A stretch of 64,000 bases of DNA, from contig NC_091023.1 of assembly GCF_041296385.1 (NCBI RefSeq), forward strand, positions 20,240,924-20,304,923, written 5' to 3'. Every line of letters begins with the position of its first letter. Position 1 is the stretch's first letter. Positions 1 to 13,300 of this stretch are shown here, in pieces. The position numbers and the translations under genes were made by a program. The notes under the pieces were generated by a model. The model was not told the origin of the DNA and made no database searches. It saw only the letters and a program-made list of their open reading frames with translations. Source of the stretch: Aphelocoma coerulescens (lineage: Eukaryota > Chordata > Aves > Passeriformes > Corvidae).

Positions 1-410
1 GTTTTCCATGATTTCTCTGCACTGATTGCAGGAAAAGAGGGGACTGCAGCAAACCTCCAGCTTCCTCCCTTCAGTGCTGCAGTTCACTGCACCCCTTGGT
101 AGCAGGGGATAACTGTGTGGTTTAAGCTCAGATCTTGGTGTGGGACTTAGTCCTGGTGGAGGCTGGGATCCTCTCCCAGCCCAGCCATTGCACATGTGGC
201 TGTGGGTCAACAGGGGTGACACCTGGTGAGCTGCTGCTGGAGGACACGCTGCTTTGGAGATGGCTAAATGGAACTCTGATGAATGACAGCTTTAAAGAAG
301 GTTCTTTGAAACCCCAGGGAGATGTTAACAGGCTTTTGGTGTTTTGTTTCAAAAGTTTCGGCAACTATTAGTTGTTTTATTTTTATCTTGAGGGGAAACC
401 AGTCATCTAA
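1..410. other. unique non-coding sequence
   Basis: I see no repeat, splice-bounded exon or RNA gene here. A 78-codon reading frame on each strand overlaps the other almost exactly and resembles no protein I know, so I treat both as chance. The segment leads into a CR1 tail. Confidence 0.5.
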
Positions 411-466
411 GAGTTGGGTGATCCTTGTGGGTCCCTTCCAACTCAGAATACCCTGTGATTCTGTGA
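411..466 (+). mobile_element. CR1 LINE, 3' tail only
   Basis: The sequence reads GTGATCCTTGTGGGTCCCTT, then CCAACTCAGAATACCCTGTG and ATTCTGTGA. This is the hallmark 3' end of avian CR1 retrotransposons, including the terminal ATTCTGTG-like octamer repeat. CR1 copies are usually cut short at the 5' end by incomplete reverse transcription, so a 50-60 bp tail is an ordinary form. No coding part remains. It belongs to the same general subfamily as the longer copy near 35 kb and lies in the same orientation. Confidence 0.85.
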
Positions 467-1937
467 ATTGTAAACCTCTTGGTTACTTAGTTGACTAGTA
501 TCAGGTCAGAGAAGTTGAAGTACCTCAGATGGATTGATAAGACCAGACTTTCTGGGGATGGGAGTGCAGACTGGAGAGGTCTGAGGTGGAGGAGAGCTGT
601 GTGTAATATATGGTGACAGTGTTTTGCCCTCCTGAAAGACCATCTCCTCTGGGACTATTGCAACAACCCGAATATGTGTGAGCACTTCTGGAAATAAAGC
701 TACCCACTCAGGAAAATCAATGTGGGCTGCCGGGCACTGCTGTGACTGGCAGGTCTGGAGAATTTTTGTAATGTCTTAAGATCATTTCTGGGAGCTCTAA
801 AACTGTAAAAAACCTCTTTGGCTTCATAGTCTTATCAGAAATGCCCCTGGGACACTGTGGTCACAGTGAATGTCTCAAGAAATTTTTGCATCTGCTCGAT
901 TACTGTGTTTGATTGCTACAGTAATCAAGGAAATTAGGTATTTAGCAGTATGGAAAGATATTCTGACAGTCCTGGAGAGGACAGAGGAAGTCTGGGTAAA
1001 AAATCCTGGCACTGGAAGGGTAAATCGAACACCCAGCGTTGCTGTCAGCTGTTTAAATGGAAAGCAGCTCAATCACTGGCAGGATCAATCCCTACAGACT
1101 GAGCCCATGGCTGTTATCAACTTTTCCTACGTCCTTGCTGCTTGTAAATTTAACTCCACCTCTCAATAATTCTAAATGAAAGGCACAGCAGCACTGCAGA
1201 GAAAGGAAACAAAATGCTTCCCTTACACATTGCTCTTTGAATAAACCTCTTCTCTGTATAAAATTTAACTTCTGCCTGCTGCTTATGCTTGAATTTGTAC
1301 CCCTCTTTGCTCTGCTGTGGTTGAGAGCAGTCTCAGCATGACACAGCTGGGAGGTACCTGTCTGCCATAGTCACAAAAACCACTTTAAAGGAAATATTCT
1401 TGGGAGAGCACAGGCCATTGCACAGAGTCGTGAGTCTCTCTAACAGAATAGCATATATTAAATGGTAATCATCTTAGATGTGTTGCAGGGTAATTCTCTC
1501 TCTGCTTCTCTCTCTCCAGTGCTCCTACCCTCTTGGAGTGGTGTGGAAGTGGGACTCGATTGTTTTCAGTCCCACAATGGAACTGAAAGATCCATTGGAG
1601 AGATCTGGAAAGCAAGGTGGGAAAGTGCCTATGAGCCCTCTTGCTTGAGCCTCCCAAGAGGTTTGGAGCTGCTCATCTGCCACCTCCTGTTGAGAGGACC
1701 ACAAAAAGGAGTATCAGTGACTATTCCAAAGCTGTTGGGGCAGTGGCTGAGTGTGGCTGGCTCAGATGCTGAGAGGAGATAGCCTGGAGCCGGGGTAAGA
1801 AACAAGGCTGCCTAATGCAAGCTCCAAATTTGGCTGCGGGCATGCAGTGAGTATTTTTAGCCTTCACGCTCTCCCTGCCACTTAGGTGTTAATTTTACAG
1901 CCCTGCAGTGTGTTTGCCTACAAGTGCCTGCCTCACA
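467..1937. other. unique non-coding sequence
   Basis: Mixed-composition sequence without a recognisable repeat. Reading frames of about 60-106 codons occur on both strands with no family resemblance and no consistent splice context. I see nothing more here. Confidence 0.5.
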
Positions 1938-1977
1938 CGGCCCCGTGTCTGCTCCGCGTCGAGCGCAGGCACCGCGC
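1938..1977. other. tight CpG cluster
   Basis: By eye there are eight CpG dinucleotides in about 40 bp, around CCGCGTCGAGCGC and ACCGCGCC, inside DNA that otherwise has almost none. In a methylated vertebrate genome CpGs survive only where they are protected or selected. The cluster is far too short for a CpG island. It could be a small regulatory site, a fragment of an exon, or chance. No reading frame across it looks like a known protein. Confidence 0.4.
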
Positions 1978-4449
1978 CAGTGACTGGAGCCACTGGATAT
2001 GGCAGCAACAGGAGCATCCAATGCCAAAACCACCTCCTAGGCCTGGGTTAATGGAACACTGCTCAAATCCTTGCTCAGTTTAACAGAAAAACCCCAGAAA
2101 TATCAACATGTGCTGGCAGCTGAAGGCCTTCGTGTGTGACTGTGTAGTGACTAAAATCGTGCGGAAAGTGATGAACTCTAAGGGTGTCTCAGCTTTTATG
2201 GGAACACATGCACACACATTATTATTGGACATTATAATATAAATTATCACCTTCTCTATACTTCCCAATTGCACTATAATCTTTCATAGTGCTGCTCCTC
2301 ACCATGCAAGGAGCAATAAGAGAGCTGATGCCTCACACTGCTTTTCATAGAATAAAAGCGCAGCATTATTGTGACAGCTTTTGTTGAGTGCCCCTTTGCC
2401 TGGAGCACATCCAGAGCCATCTACCCCACACCTGGGAGATGAGCAGAGCTAATCTGACACTGCATCTGCCTGCTCTGTCCATGAACACAGAAACAGTTCA
2501 CACCAACATCTGTGGCAGCTGAATCTTACAGGCCTTGCTGCCATGTATATTTCTATCTTTGCTTAAAGGAGAGAGAAGCAGAAGTCTGGCGATGTCTGTC
2601 TCTAGAGACAGAGAAAAGATCCTACCTTTGACGCATGGTTGCCATAGTAAAACCAAACTTGTTTCATGCAAAGGGTGTGAAAAGGTAAAAGTTTGAACTT
2701 AGACCAAGAAGGTTCATTATAGGAAAGAAAATAATAGAGGTAAGAGCCGCAGGGAAGGAAAACACTCCTTCAGATAGTCTCACTTGATCCGTGATGAAAT
2801 AAGGAGCCATTGGAAAAGGCTTTAATGCGTTTCAATTAACTTGCTTTCAACAGAACTTGCCAAAGTCTGAAACCACAAGTTTCAGTAGGAATGTGATAAC
2901 AATGGAGATGGGTCTAAAAAACATAAACAAGGGAAACTGAATCTGATATGGGCAGTTTGCTTGAGGTTGTTTTTAAAAAGCAGAATTTCTCTCCAAATCC
3001 TGCCTGTCTTAGTCTGTCAAGAAGATAAATCTGTGTGTACAGGATGTGCTCAACATCAGCATGATACATCACTGATGAATAAAGGACTTTGTAGATGAAT
3101 ACCCGCAGATTTAACACATAAAAAAACCCCTCTTTCCATAGTCCCCTGCTACCTGTTGCAGTCTAATGAGCAGAAATATGTCAGGGAATGCTAACAGCTT
3201 TTTTTTCCCAGCAGATTGTCTTAAAATGCATAATTGGTACCAAGTTGTGACACTACAGAAGCTTGCAAAAATTGTAACTGATGCTCAGAAAGCAGGGTTT
3301 GCCAGACAGAAGGAGTTTTCGCTCTCTGGTTTTGTAGCCCCTCTTGAGTTAGCTGACACGTAGGGTGGATGAGTGCTGCTGCAGCACTTTATGGCTCCCC
3401 AGGTGCCTACAGATGCTCTCCCTGTTACCCTCTTGCCAATTTCTCATGGCTAGTTTGATCCCAGCAATATTTTGCAAGCACCTGAGAAGGTTTGCGAAGT
3501 GACATTGCTCCACACCCAGGCAGGAGAGCTGCTTGCCTCGCCCCTGGCAAGGGAGCACAGGGGTGCAGGAATGGAGCTGTGAGGACAGTTCATGAAGAGG
3601 TTTGGAGATCTTTCCATTAGAAAAGCAATACAGGACCCATCATCAGGTCTTTTCCTGTATGAAGGCAATTTTTATCCAATTTTTCTATCTGCCACAATAC
3701 ACAAATGAAACCATCCTCCCTTTACCTTTGACAACCAGTCTGCGAAGGTCATGAGCCAGTCACAATGATTACAAGGTCTTTTTATCCACCATGGGGCAAA
3801 TCCCAGGACTTTTACTCAGATTTTTCTCTTTTTCTTATTTCATGACAAAGATCTCCTTCAGCCAAGCCATCTGTAATTATAGCTGAGCTAATGTTTGCAC
3901 CATTCCCCCAGAAACTGACTCGTTTCCACAGCCCCTGGTTTTGCCTTGCAGAATGTGCCTGGCTCAAAACCTCATTTTGCCTTGGAGGAGCTCGGAGGAG
4001 GCCAAGGTGAGATGCTGTGATTTGACCTGACTCTAGCTGAAGTCAATGCAGCTTTTCTTCCTTTCACCATATTCATTTAACATGCATCAGGGTAGGGTTC
4101 TCCACGTGGGGATGATGTTTGCAACAGTGCTACAGTGTGGTGAATAAACCTAAACCCACTATGACTATGGAAAATAAATTTATTGCAGTGGATTCGCTGT
4201 GCAGGGCAGAGGTAGCTGTGGCATGCTGTAAAAAGGCACCAAACACAAGGACCTGGAGGCTAGAATAATAACCAAAAAACTCTGCTCTGCATGTACCTAG
4301 GAGGTTTCTGATCAAAAGCAACATATTTTTTAGATTATGGAAATTATTTATGAACAGTATCTGGGGAATTCTAACTGGTACAAATGAAAGGAGCTTGTCC
4401 TCCCCTCCCTGCAATTTGTCAGTCTCTAACTTCTCACCTCCTGGCTGCA
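1978..4449. other. unique non-coding sequence
   Basis: No repeat or gene recognised. Short reading frames of up to about 106 codons are scattered on both strands. The part around 2,750-2,900 is AT-rich. Nothing here justifies an annotation. Confidence 0.5.
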
Positions 4450-5250
4450 CAACTGAAGACTGGGCTTTTATCTGAGGAAATGAAATTTAGTAAGAAATAA
4501 TTTTTAAAATGTGATCTGGTCTGTGAGACTGGGGGAAAACATTACAACTGCAGTATTTAATATCATTTAAAAGCTGATTGCTCTGCATGTGGAATAAGTA
4601 CTTTTCATAAGGCCTTCTACTACATCTGGTATGCACCCTAATTTGTATTAATGGCTCCTAAGGAACCATCATAGTTTATCAAGAAAGTAATATGCATTTT
4701 AAAAGCATTCAAATAAAGATTTACATGATAAACCTTAATAACTCTGGAATGCATTATTAGCTAACATACACTCCCAGAAGCAGTCACTCACTTCTGGCAA
4801 ATTAGATAATTCAAGAAGCCATGAAAAGCTTCAGATCAGAACTATGCTGTTGCTTGGTCACTCTAGGATTTATTTAATGCATTAAGAGGCACTTTCCATC
4901 TCAGCCTTTGTATGGCAAGTGGCTATTTTGTGCATAGGAGTACTGCTATGATTTCTTCTGAAGAAAACAACCTGTTAAGCCTTAAAGCTCATTATTTATG
5001 GCAAAATGGCCTTATATCGCTGGTAATATTTCCCTGAATTGTCCTGTCAGCCAGATGCTAAGTAAGATATCAGTATAAACCACTTCCACATTATCTGTGA
5101 AATGTGGCTGGTAGATAACAATGTTACTGAGATGATGCTTTTAAATCATGAGAAAAGCCAGGCAGTAAATTGATGGCTTCCATAAAGCCAATGGAAGAAT
5201 TAATATGTGGAGGAGTGGGGCTGAAAACTGCATTTAGTCCAGCAAGATGA
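4450..5250. promoter_or_regulatory. possible conserved non-coding element (AT-rich)
   Basis: About 800 bp of AT-rich, repeat-free sequence packed with homeodomain-type cores (TTATTTAATGCATTAAG near 4,870, GCATTATTAGCTAA near 4,750, ATTTGTATTAATGG near 4,640). It lacks the low-complexity character of degraded repeats. This texture is typical of long-range developmental enhancers in vertebrate gene deserts. Conservation cannot be seen from one genome, so this is inference from motif density and complexity only. It may be plain AT-rich intergenic DNA. Confidence 0.25.
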
Positions 5251-7930
5251 GAACAAAGCAACAGTGCAAATGAAAATTCAATTACTCTTAATTGTGTTGA
5301 AGGCTGGGACCCCTATGATATAACAACTTGCATGGAACAAGGAAAAAAATGCATCCTAGGGACTAGCTGCGCTCCAAATAAAGGGATTAGCTGACCTTTC
5401 TCTGCCATAGCCAAGATAATTTAAATGTACTTCTTAGTGAGACTAGTCCTGTATTAAAATTAGTGATTTACACCTTTTTTTTCCCCCACTCAGTTCTGAA
5501 CTGACATTTTCATGCTGTCAACTCCATTTTCTGGCTATTCCGTATTTGTAACTATTCTTATGTGGACAGCCTCAGCACTAGGGAACCGTTTTGTGCTCCT
5601 TGCTGGTCAGCTTCAGGGTGCTGGCTGGGCAGGAAAGGCTGCTGCCTAAAAAAGAGGAAATATTTAACTGCTCAGACCCATGCTCTGCATTTATGTGCAG
5701 CCAGTGGATTGATATGGCACTGCCTAAAAGTGGGGTTTGGGTTTTTTTGGTCCTTAGACTTTGCTTACCCTGTTGGCTTGTTTTGCTCTGAGCTTTTTCA
5801 CTTTCTCTGAAACTTTGGAGGGACTGCAAATATTTGTATATTCCACTGCTAGCTAGGATTAATGAGAGCAGAAGAACATGTCTTAAGTGCACTATATTTT
5901 TTAGACATTTAGATGCCAGAGAGCCTTAGTCAGCTGGAGCAAACTCTGATAGTGAACATCTGGCAAGGCAAATAGTTCTGAAAGATTAAAGGCCTTAACT
6001 TATCTTGAGTGGCACTACAAATGTCCCCTGCCTTTGTGGGGCATGTGCTGCTAAAAATCAGCTACTCACCGTGGCCAGGGGAAGGACATAACGAGGGAAA
6101 ATGGGATGGGAAGAGAGAGGGGTAATTTTACCGAAGTGATCTGCTTTTTACCCATGTCTCTGAAAGGTGCCAAGGTGGATTAGAGATGAGCAGGGCAAGC
6201 AGAGCACTTGGCTAGCTGTGGCAGTGACCAGTGATTGCCTGGCAGAAGGTGTATGGATTGCACTACCCAAAAGTCACTATCTGCTGGAGTGCAGAGCAAT
6301 TGCTGTGGTGAAACCACGTGGAGCTGGGTAGTGACAAGTGATTAGTGCAGGGCACCAGTGGCTCCTCACCTGGGCTCCATCCCAGCCAGAGAGAGAGCAG
6401 TGCTGGGTGGTGGGGCAGAGCTCAGCCAACCCTCACTGGCAGCAGGGTCATGCTGCTCACACGTCTAACAGTGAAAGAGAAGCTGAAAAAGGCTCTTCTG
6501 GGGATTTGGTTGGATGGTTTGTTGTTTTTAAAAGGCTGCATAGCAGGGGCTGAAGGAGCAGGGTCAACACACTGCCTGTGAGGAAGGGGAATTGTGCCAT
6601 CTTTGTTCTCTTGAACAAAAAAGCACAACTTTTTGGGAGTTCTGTGTATCTTGTAGGGAAGAGATAACTGAATTACTGCCTTTGGAACCCCTCTGCTTAG
6701 GCTGCTTTCAGGCCAAATATGAGTTCACTGCAAGGGGAGCTTTACAGAGGGAAAGAAGCTGCCCTGGTCTGTCCCCAACTGACCTGAACTTGTTACCTTT
6801 TTGCAAAACAGCTAAATGTCCATGAATGCAATTGCAAATCTGAGAAACTGTGCTGTCTCCTAATAAGCTGCAGCTGCCACTGGGGTAAATGACACACAGC
6901 TTTGTTTTGTGCTGGCGAGTGGAAGAGAAAAGGAGGTTTGGGAAGTGCTGCATTCTCCAAGGTCTGTGGAATGTGGTTGTTAGGAGTCCTTGCCTTCCCT
7001 TGGACAGGGTGTCCCTGAAACACGACAGTTCTGTCTCAAGCCTTGCCTCGTTTTTACTTTTATTTTACATCTGTATGTCTCTAATGAGGTACCTAAGAGA
7101 AAGCACATTCATGGTCCTGGCCATACCCTTTTCCTTCTTGTGCAGTGAGCACCCTCACAGCCCAGGTTTGGGGTGGAGGAAACCCCCTGGTGAGACCATG
7201 GGAGGCAGCAGAGAGAGGTAAAAGATGACCTGGGATACTTGGAGGTACCTGGAGAGCGAGTGGTAATGACAGGTGAGGGCAGTGGGGTGGGTGACTCCCA
7301 CCCTGGGGTGTTTTTCCTTAGCACAGGAAGGGGAAATGATCCTCCTGCTGATATTTCTCTGTCAAGTAAGCCACTCAAGAAAGGGAAACACAGAGTCTGG
7401 ACTCATGGACCCCTTCCTTCCCCTGTCTCACTAATAGTAGCCTGGGATGCGTTTCCAGCTGGGTTAATTACCTCTAATTGCCTGCAGCTTTCTGGCCAGC
7501 CTCACCTCTCCCCAGGAGGTGATGGCCCCAGTGGGAGCAGCTGTGATTTGATGCCCAAGGAGCTGCTCCTGCTGCCTGTGGCCAGACATCACCTGCACAC
7601 CTCTTCCCCCACTGCTCAGCACTGAATTGCTTTGGGCATCCTTGTAAATTCAGATACTTGGGGGAAAACCAATGTTGTGGTTCCCACTAGTTAGATAAAA
7701 CTTTAGAAATGTGCATATAAAAACAACAGTTTTTCCACATGGGTTTGTTGTCACAGATTTCCTTCAGCTGCCTGATGCAATTCATCTCAACTGCAGCATT
7801 ATGTGTTTTCTGGGAGCTGTAATGGGAAAAAATGACCCTTGAAAAGGCAGTTCAAAACATTCCTAAAAGGACACAACAAAGTTTTCCTTTCCTTTCTACC
7901 CCAAAGCTAGGCTTTGCTTTGTGTGTTTGG
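5251..7930. other. unique non-coding sequence, GC-richer from 6.2 to 7.6 kb
   Basis: The first part is AT-rich and the stretch from about 6,200 to 7,620 is nearer 50% GC. Reading frames reach 128 codons (7,239-7,625, plus strand) and overlap other frames. The predicted product is rich in Ser, Pro and Gly and resembles no known protein. No repeat is recognised. Confidence 0.5.
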
Positions 7931-7958
7931 AAAGAAAAAGAAAAAAAAAAAAAAAAAA
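7931..7958 (+). repeat. poly(A) tract
   Basis: An A-rich stretch ending in 18 uninterrupted A residues (7,941-7,958). No polyadenylation signal lies just upstream and I see no retrocopy body before it. I call it a simple homopolymer tract rather than the tail of a processed gene. CR1 elements do not end in poly(A). Confidence 0.85.
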
Positions 7959-10219
7959 GCTGTTTAAGAGGTTTAGGTGCATTTGGTATCTGTTTACACA
8001 AAATCCAGGGCTTAGTCGTGATGAGATAAAAGCAAATCTGGCTTTATTGTTTCTCTTCTGCATTTAAGTGATCACAGAAAGAGCAGCCGTAGCCCAACTG
8101 CTTAGACACACTATTTTCACGTTTGGTTGTTGCTTGTATTAGTGTTAAGTCAGACTTTGAAATGAATTTTCTGCACATTTGTTTGTATGCAGTTTGGCAT
8201 AAAGCAGTTCAGAGCTTGGCATGGCAACAGCGAAGGGGAAGCAATTCAGAAATCCAGGGAAACGAGGCTGGCAGCATTTCAGTGTTATTTACTTTCCTCT
8301 ATAATCTCACTTGTGAATACTAGGACTAGGCAAAAATATGCTGTGCTCCTCTCCATCCTCCTCCTTCATTAACCTGTGGTACTCATTAACTGACGAACCT
8401 CTGGGTTTCACACGATCCTCTAATGTCCATCACAAATAATTGCACTAATTAAAAAGGTAACTGGATGGTTCAGCATGGGAGTGCAGCTCCTGCGATGGAA
8501 TGGACACGTCTGTGAGCTACCAGAGTGCTTTGAGTAATAATATTTAGCACTAATAAATTAAATTTCGGAACTCTGTAAAAATTCATGCTTCAAGGCTTAA
8601 AGTTAATCTCTGTCAGGGTAAGACCACTGTTGGCATAGATTATCCTGTGTTTACCAGTTAGGGAATTTCTTGCAGCTTCCTCAGAAGGCTCTTACTGGCT
8701 GGCTTTGGAGGCAGGATTGCGCCTAGGCAGAGCATTTGTCCTACGTGGGTGGCAGCTCTTACACCAGGTGCACTGACCCAGGGGAATAAAGCAAAAATGG
8801 GCACGACTCCATGAATGTAGGAGCCATTAACTGGGGTTTAGTAATTGTGCTGGGGTTTGGGGGACTGACTGCTAACTTTGTTTTAGGCTTCCTATGTGTT
8901 TTAGTACAATACAGGCAGATTTTCTATGCCTTTGTTCATCTCTTTCCAAATAAGAAAATACAATCCTTCTTCTGTCACCTTTTCAGTCAAAACACACAGC
9001 CTTCACTGAGTAGGGATCAGTTCCTGCTGTGGGCTGGTACAGTCACTACCTGGCATCGTGGAACACTGAATTTGAGGATTTTCATTTTTAGCTGTGATGC
9101 TGCTGCCATTCTTGATGATAAGGATGACAGCTGTAGCTTTGCTTTTTCTGAAGTTTATTGGTTTCAGCATTTATTTTTATGTTTCATTTTCTTACAGTAA
9201 AAACTACTTTTCACATATAACAGCCTGGTAGTTTGATTTTTCAATTGTGAGGATGGATAGTAAAGACAACCAAGAGTTAGCAGAAGGTGAAGTAATTTGA
9301 CAATATCTCTAGAATCTGAATGAAGAAATGAGGGTTAATTTATGATAAAACACTTCTTTTGCAACACACATTCTGTCTTATTCACACAGATTTAGTGAAA
9401 GAGATACCACAGCACAAGACACATCTGAAATCTCAGGAGCTGGGGAGATGCTGTCATATAATTTGTAGCTGTTTTTTCATGTCTGGCAATAAAATAAGTT
9501 ATAGATTAAAAGGATGAGTTAGAGAGGAAAAGGCACTCTGTTTGGACAAGCAATGTGTCCTAATCATGTGCACATGAAAGCCAGAATTATAACATATGAA
9601 AAAACACATAAGAAGAAATGGAAAAAAAGTGCTATCCTGGGAAATGAGATCTTGAGAATCCGAAGGGCTGTTACTGCTTCAGAGAGGGAAGATTTTTTTC
9701 TGTAGTTACTATGAAACCTCGTGAGTGAAAATGTCATTCTGCTGTTTGTGCTATTATACAGTGCAATTTACTGGCAGGTAGCAGGCTCTTTGAAGGAAAA
9801 GCTGATGATATTCCAGTTACCATGATGCTGTAAACACACAACCCAGAAAAAAATCACAAAAGAGCTAGAAAATGGTGTGGTCCCTAATTAATTACCCCTC
9901 TGACTTTCACTTGCCTGGCCAGACCACTTTACTCTCCCTCTCTCCACCCCAGGATATTACTTATCACCCATCCAGCCTCAGTGAGCTGCAAAATCATCAT
10001 TCAGTACCTGTGATACGGCAATTCATTTGCAGCTGCTACTGTCCCAGTCTTTCGTTCCTCTCTGCTGCTCACACCAAGGAGTTCAGAAATCTGCCTCCAG
10101 GAGACTGAGGCAGGCAGAGAGGCTGTGTGTGTGTGATGTGGAGGTGCTGGGGTCTGTGCAGCCCTCCCTGTACAGGCACACTGGCTCGTGGCCCAGCACG
10201 TTCTTGGGCTGTATGTTGC
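7959..10219. other. unique non-coding sequence
   Basis: No repeat or gene recognised. A 129-codon plus-strand frame at 8,811-9,200 encodes a hydrophobic, Phe- and Leu-rich string with no recognisable family, which is what T-rich DNA gives by chance. A short AT-rich patch near 8,430-8,600 contains several TAATTA/AATTA cores. Confidence 0.5.
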
Positions 10220-10380
10220 ATTCATGTGCAACCTCTAAATGCGTTTAATTGATCTTTATGGCTACATGTTTGTCTTCCACCTGGCTCAACATGAGGCTTT
10301 AATTGGCTACCATGTCACACACATTAATAATAAATATGGCAATTAGCTAAAATTGTACTTGCTATTTGGGTAACTCTGTG
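10220..10380. promoter_or_regulatory. possible regulatory block, homeodomain cores
   Basis: About 160 bp with closely spaced TTTAATTG, CTTTAATTGG, ATTAATAATAAAT and GGCAATTAGC motifs and an E-box-like CACCTGG. The sequence is complex and not repeat-derived as far as I can tell. Homeodomain-type site clustering suggests an enhancer, but such cores are common in AT-rich DNA. It is a candidate only. Confidence 0.2.
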
Positions 10381-13300
10381 CTATGTATCATGCATGAAGG
10401 CACACCAGAGCTGCTATACAGCCTCATGAGCTGAACACACAGGCACATATTCAGACCTCGTGCTGGGGATGGGCTCCTGTGCCTGCAGCAGTTAATGATG
10501 CCAGTGTTTCATCCCAAAAAATAGACTTTTGATATTAGGTGACACCTACAAAGCAGGTTTATGTGAGACCATTTGCAACTGTGAAATCCCTTAACATAAA
10601 ATCACTTGCCCACATCTCGCCTGTTTTCTAGCCTGTAGGGAAGGTGTGAAGGCTGTTAGTTGTTTTGTAGGCTGGGAATGAAAGACCAGTGCCCCTGTTC
10701 TCAGTTCTGTTTCCCAGGGAAGTCTGAAGGCACTCTTGATGATGAGCTGCTTTGAAAAATGTAGCCCTTAATTCTGGCAACTCTTAGAAGATAAAATATT
10801 TTTATTGTTGGTGTTTCCAGCTTCCAAGAGATGCCAAATTTGTGCTATTGTATTTCTGCCTCCTACCAGCTAGAATAAGGCAGGGCCACAACCACCTTGT
10901 AATAGAAAGAAGAAAGGAAAGTGACTTTGTCAGGCCTCTGATGAAATACTTGTGTAGGATTTTGTATCAACTTTGAGATGGGAATTGGGCTGGTTTTTGT
11001 TCATCTTTAGCTGACAAACAGATTAAAATCCTATTTATGCTCAGTCTCTGGCTATTGTCGACACTGTCCTGTAAAATCCCTTCTGTTGGTTTATCATAGA
11101 AATAGTCAGGGTTTATTCCCCTCCATCACTGAGAGATGCTTTTCATATCCTAATCCTTTTAGGGTAAGGTGATTTGACACCTAATATTTCAAGACAGAAT
11201 CTATTATGAAAGCAAAATTAAGCAACAACTTTTATTCTCTGATTTCCTTTATAAACTCCAACATATCTTGGCACACTTCACTTTTTTATCTCTGACTTAT
11301 GCATAAGAAATGAAAGCTACCACTGTAAAAATGTTAAAATCATTAAAGACGCTGTCACAGGTGACTATGATATTTATTCATGCACATCTAGGGGGCTTCT
11401 AAGGCTGATGGTGTGGTTCAATAGAAATTAGAGTGGGAGCTTTTTTTCGTATTGACAGTTGCAGTTGTTAAGTGTGTCAAAGCTGGTGAAGTCAGAGGAG
11501 CTTTACAAAGACAAATGCACAAGAAGCATGACAGCTGGTGAAATTCATTGATGAATTCTAGTAAGATGGATTGGAGAGAACTGCCTCAACTTCTTATGTG
11601 TTGGCGGATTTTAAATTAATTATATTTTAACTGCTTTGGAAACAGACCTGAGAACAAATTTGTAGAGCCCAACGTAAGTGGCTGTTCAATAAGTGAAAGA
11701 TGTATAGAAAAGTAATTGTCATTTTAGCTGTGTACAGAATGAAAAAGAAATCAAACACTGAAAATATTATTACAGTGCCATTAACATAAATCAATTGCAT
11801 GCTTTATCCTCAGAATCTTTTTTTCATTTCTGGTCATCCTATCTCATAAAGTCTTTAATGGTTATAAAAAGAGTGCAGAGATTGACAGTAAAAATGATTA
11901 GAGATGTGCAAAGATTTTTGTAAGAGGGGAGGCAGTGGGCTGGAACTGCTAAGAAAAAAGCTTTAGCTGCACTAGGAGATTTGAGGAGCTCAGCAGGACC
12001 AAGACAGGTTGTAGGTGTTCAACGTGGTCCCTTGATCACCTTGCTCACCTCCCCCCTAACCCTCAGGGCCTCTGAACTCTATAAACCAGCTGGGATTCCA
12101 GGCCCCAGATCTCAGGGTTGTGGGCCTGAGGGGCAGCTCTTGCTCCAGTTGAGGGTCACACTCTGCTTTGGGACAGGCCAACTGACCCCAACCCAGCGTG
12201 GGCTCTTCCTGAGACTGGTGGTTATGGAAACAGCCAAAATGGACCAAAACACTATTTAAAAATAGAGAGCACAGCTCTCTAAAACACAGACTGAGGGTCT
12301 CGCCCTTGATAGCTGGTTCTGTCCCACAAACCTCTCAGTGGAAATGGGATTTCAAGGCTTTCCTGTCAGGTCCTCGCCCAGGTCTCTTGGTTTGGGAATG
12401 TCCAGCACAGTGTACGAGCTGGCTCTGGGGATTTTAACTCCCTGTCCTCTCCAGCACCAGCTGCTAAAATGAATCTGCTGGAACTTCTGTATTATGCTAA
12501 AATATTTGCCACAGCATACACACCAAGTGCTTAGTAGGATTTTTAAAAACTCCTAGAAATTTTTGCAGGTAAAGAGAGCATCTATACATTTTATTCGGCA
12601 AGCTAAATATTTCCAAGGATCCGCCATCTCATGCTTTAAGGTATAAGTCAAACACGCAGCTACAGCAGATTCAGGCAATGGTTCCCTTCTTGGCAGGTTG
12701 CTCTGCAGTTTTGTGCCATTCCTGGGAGGAGGAGCACTGGCTGTTGGGATTCCCAACTGATGCAACTGGGAGCTCCCCAGGGCACACTTCTCATGGCATT
12801 TCAGCAAAGGGGAAGGAGACGTGTCTCCCCTGTCAGTGTATTTGGGGTGGGCTCAGCCCCCCACTCCCAAAGGTGCTTCTGGCACCTTTCTTCCTTTCTC
12901 CTGATAAAATGGAAGAGAGAAACAGCATTTCTGAGGTGTAAATAATGTTTAACAAGTGGGGCTTGGAGTTGTAAAGGAACTCCTGCACTTATGCTATAAT
13001 CATTTTGGTGGTTGATTTGGAGCCAAATCCTGCTGGCCTGACTGAAGCAATTAGCCTGATTACTGCCAGAGGGATGCTCATGCAATTAAGGTGAGCAGTG
13101 TTTGCTCTTTATTCTGGAAACCAGTTGTCTGTGTAAAAGTAGTTGACACAGTGCAGTGGTGCTGAGGCAGGAGGGTGATGGGCTCTGAGACAAACCTTCA
13201 AACCCCAACAGAACCTGGTCTCTTTCACAGAAGAGGGATGGACAGATGGACTTTGTCTGACACTGCTCTGAGAGGAAAGTGAAAACCTGACAGTGAGAGA

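Noticed and set aside
7931..7958. Poly(A) tract as tail of a processed pseudogene
   Set aside because: No polyadenylation signal and no gene-like body upstream.
10120..10138. GT-repeat as microsatellite
   Set aside because: Only about six units with interruption; too short to be notable.
13015..13065. GAGCCAAATCCTGCTGG as part of an old inverted-repeat element
   Set aside because: Only about 17 bp agree and the expected complementary half is not found.
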